Source of the DNA: JAYTQQ01 sp043784965
Lineage (GTDB): Bacteria; Bdellovibrionota; Bdellovibrionia; Bdellovibrionales; JAMPXM01
DNA: 12,652 nucleotides
Reading direction: 5' to 3'
Assembly (NCBI GenBank): GCA_043784965.1
Contig: JAYVXS010000238.1
Coordinates: 1 to 12,652, forward strand
Positions 7,700 through 12,652 of the stretch are shown here, in pieces. Position 1 is the first letter of the stretch; the number at the start of each line of letters is the position of its first letter. A model generated the notes under the pieces. It did no database searches and had not been told where the DNA came from. It saw only the letters and a list, made by a program, of their open reading frames with translations. A program made the translations under genes and the position numbers.

Positions 7700-8776
7700 A
7701 TGCCAAAACTCAGAACAATTCAATTTCCAAAAAAATTAGAAGAAAAAATTTGGCTCGAACTCAAAAAATTGAATTGTGATCCAGATGCGATCTCGCGAAT
7801 CAAAGAAAATATTGTTAGACTGTCAGATCACTTCATTAGTGGAGAAGCAAAAAGTCCACTCTCTGAAAAATGGGCACAAATTGCCTATCTTGCTTATTAC
7901 TTTCCGTTAAATTATTTACGCGCTCAGGCGGTTTGCATAGAAGCGGCTCGCCTTGGTTTTTTTGACGGATTAAATAGCGCCGTCGACATTGGCTCTGGGA
8001 TGGGCTCGCTTACGCTCAGTCTGCTCGAAGCTAAGCCAGATTGGAAGACGCTTCAGAGCATGGACATCTCCCAAGAGGCGATTGAAATTCAAAAGCATCT
8101 CTTAAGTGAAGCCCCTGGCAAACCTAAATTCACAAAACAAGATCAGCTTGCGGACAATGATTTTTTTGATCTTGCCTGTCTATCCTATAGTTGGAATGAG
8201 TTTTCGACTTTAGAAAAAGCTAAATTCTTAGAGCAAGCGAATAGATTTGAAGCGCTGATGATCATCGAGCCGTCGACTTCATTCTTAGCTAGAAATTTAA
8301 TGAGCCTGAGATCAGAGCTGCTCAAAAATGGTTTTTTCGCCTGGGCGCCTTGTACCCACCAGATGGACTGCCCGTTACTCACCCACTCGAAGAGCGACTG
8401 GTGCCATGACCGAATCGCAATCGAAAAAACTAAATGGCTTAGTGCGATTGAAAAACAGCTTCCATTTAAAAATGAAACCCTTACCTTCTCCTACTTACTT
8501 ATGAGAAAGAAAAAACCAGCGTTCAGTGCCCATGAAAACAAAGAGATTAAGTATGCATTAGCTCGCGTAATTGGTGATGAATTAGCTGAAAAGGGTAAAA
8601 CCCGACAAGCCGTTTGTCGATCTAGTGAACGTGAATTTCTTGCTTGGTTTCCGCAAAGACTGAAACATAATAATTTTGAATACATTCACGGTGAATTAAT
8701 AAATTTAAACAACGCCACTCCAGTAAAAAGCAACGAATTACGCATCAACGAAAAAGACGTAATAAAAAGGGATTAG
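7700..8776 (+). CDS. Rsm22-family (METTL17-like) methyltransferase-fold protein
   Basis: This 358-aa protein belongs to the family of yeast mitochondrial Rsm22 and human METTL17, which associate with the small ribosomal subunit. A SAM-binding glycine motif DIGSGMGS is at 96-103 and an IIEPST block at 188-193. The family hallmark APCTHQMDCPLL followed by DWCH gives cysteines C218, C224 and C235. A fourth cysteine, C306 in QAVCRSSE, fits the fourth ligand of the [4Fe-4S] site described for METTL17. Bacterial members are of unproven activity and may be assembly factors or rRNA methyltransferases. I start it at the ATG at 7700, because an in-frame TTG start at 7559 would translate through the terminator hairpin and adds 47 residues without family similarity. 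AGTAGG precedes the ATG by about 9 nt. Its stop codon touches the stop codon of the convergent STAS gene. Confidence 0.85.
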   Translation: MPKLRTIQFPKKLEEKIWLELKKLNCDPDAISRIKENIVRLSDHFISGEAKSPLSEKWAQIAYLAYYFPLNYLRAQAVCIEAARLGFFDGLNSAVDIGSGMGSLTLSLLEAKPDWKTLQSMDISQEAIEIQKHLLSEAPGKPKFTKQDQLADNDFFDLACLSYSWNEFSTLEKAKFLEQANRFEALMIIEPSTSFLARNLMSLRSELLKNGFFAWAPCTHQMDCPLLTHSKSDWCHDRIAIEKTKWLSAIEKQLPFKNETLTFSYLLMRKKKPAFSAHENKEIKYALARVIGDELAEKGKTRQAVCRSSEREFLAWFPQRLKHNNFEYIHGELINLNNATPVKSNELRINEKDVIKRD

Positions 8777-9256
8777 CTAATTTGAATCATTATCGATAGG
8801 CGACCCATTCGAATTTATTAAATTTTCGAGATCTCCAGGGGCCTCAATAATATCGAGATCCTTAAAAATTGAAGTGTCACGTTTAAACGGTATGAGCTCA
8901 GTCGCTGTGTTCTGATTAGTTTCAATATTTTGATAAGCTACTACTGCCATTTGAAGAGATTCAAATATTTCGATGCAATTCAGGCTTGTGGCAGCAAATA
9001 TTTTTTTAAATTCTGAACCGACATGGCAAAATTTAAATCGATTTGGGTTTTGCATTGCGAACTCTTGAAGTCCCTCCAAAAATGCTAATATCCCTGTACT
9101 GCCAACAAAATTGAGTCCCGCCAAATCAAAAATAACTTTTCGCCCGACAAGGGTATTTAGACAACTTTGTTTAAAAGATTCTGACCCTTCAATCTCTACT
9201 CGTCCAAAAAGTTCAATAATTTGAATGTCAGCTTCAGTCTTAAAGCGTGCTTGCAT
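8777..9256 (-). CDS. STAS-domain protein (anti-sigma factor antagonist-like)
   Basis: This small cytoplasmic protein (159 aa from the chosen start) has one STAS domain at about residues 1-105. The core VIFDLAGLNFVGSTGILAFL (41-60) is the beta-strand and helix that in SpoIIAA carries the phosphorylated serine. Here the usual DSSG reads GSTG, so Ser53 is kept but the preceding Asp is Gly. About 50 polar, acidic residues follow (about 108-159) with no recognised domain. Such proteins bind anti-sigma kinases or take part in other partner-switching signalling, but no kinase or phosphatase is nearby. I chose the ATG at 9256 because GGAGGT lies 3 nt upstream. The longer ATG at 9301 lies upstream of the predicted -10 box and has no ribosome-binding site. 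The gene is divergent from the CHASE2 cyclase and abuts the Rsm22 gene end to end. Confidence 0.85.
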   Translation of the reverse strand: MQARFKTEADIQIIELFGRVEIEGSESFKQSCLNTLVGRKVIFDLAGLNFVGSTGILAFLEGLQEFAMQNPNRFKFCHVGSEFKKIFAATSLNCIEIFESLQMAVVAYQNIETNQNTATELIPFKRDTSIFKDLDIIEAPGDLENLINSNGSPIDNDSN

Positions 9257-9259
9257 TTG

Positions 9260-9265
9260 ACCTCC
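9260..9265 (-). promoter_or_regulatory. ribosome-binding site deciding the STAS gene start
   Basis: On the minus strand this reads GGAGGT, a full Shine-Dalgarno match, followed by CAA and then ATG at 9256. The 3-nt spacing is short but still supports this start over the longer one at 9301. Confidence 0.65.
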
Positions 9266-9291
9266 AGTCGATTGTGAAATACTACAAGAAT

Positions 9292-9321
9292 AGAATATCA
9301 TCTAGATTGAATGCTTCTCAA
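9292..9321 (-). promoter_or_regulatory. candidate sigma-70 promoter for the STAS gene
   Basis: On the minus strand, TTGAGA (9316-9321) and TATTCT (9292-9297) are separated by 18 bp. The first matches the -35 consensus at five of six positions and the second matches the -10 at four of six. Transcription would start near 9285, giving a leader of about 30 nt before the ATG at 9256 and excluding the ATG at 9301. Confidence 0.45.
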
Positions 9322-9327
9322 GAACCT

Positions 9328-9351
9328 CAAGGCCCAGGCAGACCAAGGCCC
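9328..9351. repeat. 8-bp direct repeat between the divergent promoters
   Basis: CAAGGCCC occurs at 9328-9335 and 9344-9351, a 16-bp period. It lies just upstream of the predicted -35 of the STAS gene and between it and the cyclase promoter. It could be a regulator-binding site, but two 8-mers are weak evidence. Confidence 0.3.
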
Positions 9352-9404
9352 TTATTTTTACAAAAACCTCCTGGCAATTAGTCTGCTTCATTTTCTAAAT
9401 TTCT

Positions 9405-9434
9405 TTGCTTCGACACCCCTTCTATTCCTACAAT
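9405..9434 (+). promoter_or_regulatory. candidate sigma-70 promoter for the cyclase gene
   Basis: TTGCTT (9405-9410) and TACAAT (9429-9434) are separated by 18 bp. The -10 matches the consensus at five of six positions. Transcription would begin near 9441, downstream of the first in-frame ATG (9433, which lies inside the -10 box). This supports the ATG at 9475 as the real start. Confidence 0.55.
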
Positions 9435-9474
9435 GAGAAGCTGCCCCAAGCCTCAAAATAAGGATCGTCTGCGA

Positions 9475-12400
9475 ATGAAGAAAAAAATAAAAAAGCTGAT
9501 TAAGATCTTTATCTCACCGGTAACTTTAGGTCTAGTTGTTACGGCTTTGTTTTTTTACATTCTCACCCATTACTACAGCCAAGAAAATAAAGATAAATCT
9601 AACGGCAGCTTAAATTTAATTTATCATGCACTCAATTTACTTCACGAAAAGTCAATTGATTGGCGACTACTTGACCGCGGTCCAAAATATGGAAGCGAGC
9701 AAGTTGCGATCGTTGCCGTCGACGATCGTTCAATTGATAAAGAAGGTCGATGGCCATGGCCCCGAGAGAAAATAGGTCAGTTGGTTATCAATGCTATAGC
9801 TGCCGGAGCTACAGTAGTTGCCTTCGATGCGGTGTTTTCTGAAGAAGATCAAAACTCCTCATTGCCCGTATTAAGTAAACTAAAAACCTTTTTACAACAA
9901 AACTCAGTTCTAAATCCAATTCTGAATGATTTCGTAAGTAAAGAAATGATTGCCGCTGCCAGCGATCATAAATTTGCTGAAGCCATAAAGAAAAATGCGG
10001 ATCACATAGTGCTGGGCTCATTCTTTGCAGAAGATGTCACATCTGCAAGAAAGGCATGGCAAGATGCTTGCGACGATTTGCTTTTTAAGCGATCTCCTTA
10101 CGCTAAATATTGGAACAAAGAAGAACTCCCGATTGTGGTACTGGATTCGGAAGAAGAAAAGGAGCGATTACCCAGTATTTTCAAAACTCGAATCAATACG
10201 TACTTCGATGAAATCGAAATCCGAGAACTCTCCGAATGGCTCAATTTAAATAAAACCTATCAAGATCAATTGTTAACAATGTTTACGAATTTTGGGATTA
10301 ATATTCCGAAAGATCAGCTGGCTATTTTACTACAAAAAATATTGCTGGAAGACGATCAAAGCTTTAGAACTATTTTTGAAAGTGACCCAAAACTTTTGGC
10401 ACAAATTCCGGAGCTATTCAAAAAAACTGAAGTCATTCTTGGTAGAAAAAACATAGCCGATCTAAAAGAGTTGTGTAAACTTGCTACCAGTAACTATTGT
10501 TCACGCTTTTTAAGTCGCGAAGACAATTTAATTTCTCCTGAGAAATTTTCGCCGATCATCTCTGACTTCAAGGATCTCTCACTTAAGGATGCTTGGTCAC
10601 AAGCTCAAGCCGAAAACAAAAAACTTGCGAACCTAAACTTTGAGGAATGGGTGACTATTTATAAAGATCATTTTCTGGTAAATTCGGTCGCACCTATTTA
10701 CAACTGGACGCTCAACTTTCCGGTTTTGGCGCATCCGACAAAGCACAGCGGTTACTTCAATGCTGATCTCGATTCGGACGGCACCGTTCGAAAAAGCTAC
10801 TTAATAAGCCATTGGGGCTACAACTACTTTCCGAGTATTGCACTTAAAGCCTTTATGCTCGCCAATAAATTTGGAATTCAAGTCAAGATAAACGAAGAGG
10901 GCTTTAATCGTGCAGATGAAACACATAAAATTGTTTCTGACTTTTCTGCCACAAATGAAAATGGTGATGTGGTAATGAAGATTCCGGTTAATGCGCTTGG
11001 AGAGCTTTCAATTAATTATTCAGGTCGACAGAAAATGTTTGCCCACATTCCGGCAGCTGAACTTCTTAACAACTCAGAAACCATAAGTTATGAGAGAGCC
11101 GAGCTTGACCCCAAGTCAAAAAAATTTGAAATTCGTGAAACCAAGAATGTGAATCGAAAAGCATTTCTAAAGGATAAAATTCTCATTTTTGGGGCAACGG
11201 CAGTCGGTATTTATGATTTGCGAGTCACTCCATTCGAAGAAAATTATCCAGGAGTCGAAACCCACGCCAATGTACTTTCTAATCTCCTAGTCGAACTTAA
11301 AAAAACCGAGATTGCTAAAACCGGAAGAGTGCTTCCAATAGAATTGAAAGATCAACCTGGCTTTTTAAGGACGCATGTCCAAGAACAAAGTTATATGACT
11401 TTTGGCATCCTATTTTTTGGCGCCATTTTTTCTTATTTATTAGCAATGTTCAGCTCGATTCCCGGTTTATTGCTAACTTTATGTAGCGCCACCGCGCTTT
11501 ACTATGCAGATAAATTCTTTCTATTTGGAAATGGAATTGTGATCAACATTGTCATCCCCCTTTCATTCGTTCTCACTCTTTTTATTGTACTCACCTTTTA
11601 TAAATATTTTACCGAGGAAAGAAAAAAGCGAGAACTAAAAGGAACCTTTGAAAAATATGTATCACCCTCTATCGTTGCTGAAATTTTGGCCGATCCGAGC
11701 AATATCGAGCTCGGCGGAAAGAAAATGGAGCTTACAGTAATGTTTTCTGATGTGCGTGGATTCACGACAATTTCTGAAAAACTAGATCCACGCGCCCTAT
11801 CTGATTTACTCAATAGTTATTTAACACCTATGACAAGTTTGGTTTTTGAGAACAAGGGAACACTTGATAAATATATGGGCGATGCCATCATGGCTTTTTG
11901 GGGAGCCCCCATTCATTTTGAAGACCACGCGAAATGGGCCTGTCGGTGTGCGCTTCAAAGCATTGTGAAACTAAAGGAGTTACAGCTTGATTGGGTAGCG
12001 AAAGGCCTTCCTGAAATTGATATCGGCATCGGGCTAAATTCGGGCGAGATGAGCGTTGGAAACATGGGCTCTCTTACCGTGCGCAGCTATACCATTATGG
12101 GAGATGCTGTTAACTTGGGGTCTAGGCTTGAGGGAATTAATAAACAGTATGGTACGCGCATCATTATTAGCGAATTTACTCAGCGAGCTGCGGGCGAAAG
12201 CTTCATCACACGTGAAATAGACTGGGTGAAAGTAAAGGGCAAAAAACTTCCGGTGCGTATTTTTGAACTTATGAGCGAAGGCGCCCCCAGCGCAGAGGCT
12301 ACTGAATTGCTTAAAAATTGGAATGCCGCCTTTGTCGCCTACCACGATAAGAAATTCACCGAATCGCTTAATAGCTTCAATTTGGTTTTGCAACTTGTTC

Positions 12401-12504
12401 CAAATGACGAACCGAGTAAACTCTATGTCGAGAGGTGCAAGGACTATCTCAAAGAACCTCCTCACGAGAGCTGGGACGGAATCTTCGAGATGAAATCAAA
12501 GTAA
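9475..12504 (+). CDS. CHASE2-domain class III adenylate cyclase with TPR-like tail
   Basis: This membrane-bound enzyme (1009 aa) makes cAMP from ATP. An N-terminal membrane anchor (about 12-32) leads to a periplasmic CHASE2 sensor (about 45-630) with the usual GRWPWPR motif and DSDGTVRKSY block. Three membrane helices follow at about 641-712, then a helical linker and the cyclase domain (about 750-930). Catalytic residues are complete: metal-binding D759 and D803, ATP-selecting K799 and T873, transition-state N880 and R884. It should therefore act as an adenylate, not guanylate, cyclase. The last 70 residues form a TPR-like helical tail ending in a PPHESWDG block. Odd feature: about 220 residues (185-403) interrupt the CHASE2 core and carry three cysteines (C199, C334, C342). 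AAGGAT lies 10 nt before the ATG at 9475. A longer form from 9433 is disfavoured by the promoter position. Confidence 0.93.
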   Translation: MKKKIKKLIKIFISPVTLGLVVTALFFYILTHYYSQENKDKSNGSLNLIYHALNLLHEKSIDWRLLDRGPKYGSEQVAIVAVDDRSIDKEGRWPWPREKIGQLVINAIAAGATVVAFDAVFSEEDQNSSLPVLSKLKTFLQQNSVLNPILNDFVSKEMIAAASDHKFAEAIKKNADHIVLGSFFAEDVTSARKAWQDACDDLLFKRSPYAKYWNKEELPIVVLDSEEEKERLPSIFKTRINTYFDEIEIRELSEWLNLNKTYQDQLLTMFTNFGINIPKDQLAILLQKILLEDDQSFRTIFESDPKLLAQIPELFKKTEVILGRKNIADLKELCKLATSNYCSRFLSREDNLISPEKFSPIISDFKDLSLKDAWSQAQAENKKLANLNFEEWVTIYKDHFLVNSVAPIYNWTLNFPVLAHPTKHSGYFNADLDSDGTVRKSYLISHWGYNYFPSIALKAFMLANKFGIQVKINEEGFNRADETHKIVSDFSATNENGDVVMKIPVNALGELSINYSGRQKMFAHIPAAELLNNSETISYERAELDPKSKKFEIRETKNVNRKAFLKDKILIFGATAVGIYDLRVTPFEENYPGVETHANVLSNLLVELKKTEIAKTGRVLPIELKDQPGFLRTHVQEQSYMTFGILFFGAIFSYLLAMFSSIPGLLLTLCSATALYYADKFFLFGNGIVINIVIPLSFVLTLFIVLTFYKYFTEERKKRELKGTFEKYVSPSIVAEILADPSNIELGGKKMELTVMFSDVRGFTTISEKLDPRALSDLLNSYLTPMTSLVFENKGTLDKYMGDAIMAFWGAPIHFEDHAKWACRCALQSIVKLKELQLDWVAKGLPEIDIGIGLNSGEMSVGNMGSLTVRSYTIMGDAVNLGSRLEGINKQYGTRIIISEFTQRAAGESFITREIDWVKVKGKKLPVRIFELMSEGAPSAEATELLKNWNAAFVAYHDKKFTESLNSFNLVLQLVPNDEPSKLYVERCKDYLKEPPHESWDGIFEMKSK

Positions 12505-12652
12505 TCTGATGCTTCGAAAAAACAACAGTTAAGGAGTTGTGACGAAATAAGTTAGACATTTAGCATCTCATCTCTCGGCCATCTTTAAGCGCTCCTCCTT
12601 GCGGTCTCCTCAACATATCGCAAAGGATATGTCTTCGTCGATCCTCAGTCCG
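12505..12652. other. 148-bp region after the cyclase, no supported gene
   Basis: There is no clear intrinsic terminator behind the cyclase. A 7-bp hairpin (ACATATC at 12613-12619 with GATATGT at 12626-12632, loop GCAAAG) has no T-run. One minus-strand frame is open from the right edge to a TAA at 12560-12562 (30 residues, Arg-rich), which could be a gene end but is no longer than chance allows. Confidence 0.5.

Noticed and set aside
12522..12540. Terminator behind the cyclase (ACAAC...GTTGT)
   Set aside because: The stem is only 5 bp with no T-run, too weak to call.
12560..12652. Minus-strand open frame from the right edge, possible 3' end of a gene
   Set aside because: Only 30 codons without a stop, Arg-rich and without a recognisable motif; this length is expected by chance. 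The flanking sequence beyond 12652 would decide.

Overview
The window is AT-rich, gene-dense bacterial DNA with seven complete chromosomal-type genes and no phage, plasmid or IS gene. The gene mix is a QueG reductase, an Rsm22-family methyltransferase, an AsmA-family envelope protein, a free-standing STAS protein and a CHASE2 class III cyclase with a TPR-like tail. This suggests a Gram-negative free-living or predatory bacterium, perhaps in the Bdellovibrionota. That placement is an inference from gene content and style; no rRNA or other marker fixes it.

Left part (1-4757). A possible gene tail on the + strand converges on a minus-strand tRNA nucleotidyltransferase / poly(A) polymerase-type gene (96-1367). 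A 249-bp divergent gap then holds a striking quasi-palindrome (about 1443-1610) with a duplicated left end. queG (1617-2660) starts directly against its right edge. An arginase-superfamily enzyme resembling formimidoylglutamase (HutG) and an L-threonine aldolase follow. The spacing between genes tightens along this run: 48 bp, then 9 bp, then a 1-bp overlap into the AsmA gene, so queG-hutG-ltaE-asmA looks like one transcription unit.

Middle (4757-8776). A large AsmA-family protein (885 aa) is followed by a 285-bp gap. The gap holds a 13-bp tandem repeat, two small hairpins and a very strong intrinsic terminator. The two hairpins nearest its 3' end have C-rich loops, so it may encode a small RNA or an attenuated leader. 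The Rsm22-like methyltransferase begins after the terminator at 7700, not at the upstream in-frame TTG. All four cysteines of its presumed Fe-S site are present.

Right part (8777-12652). A minus-strand STAS protein ends exactly where the Rsm22 gene ends, with the two stop codons touching. It is divergent from a large CHASE2 adenylate cyclase (9475-12504) with all class III catalytic residues. Recognisable promoters sit between these two genes and argue for starts downstream of the longest possible ones. The last 148 bp show no convincing gene.

Functionally the window mixes tRNA and ribosome maturation (nucleotidyltransferase, QueG, Rsm22), amino-acid catabolism (HutG-like, threonine aldolase), envelope maintenance (AsmA) and signalling (STAS, cAMP synthesis). 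The points most worth a second look are the quasi-palindromic element before queG, the C-rich-loop RNA candidate before the Rsm22 gene, and the large cysteine-containing insertion in the cyclase sensor domain.
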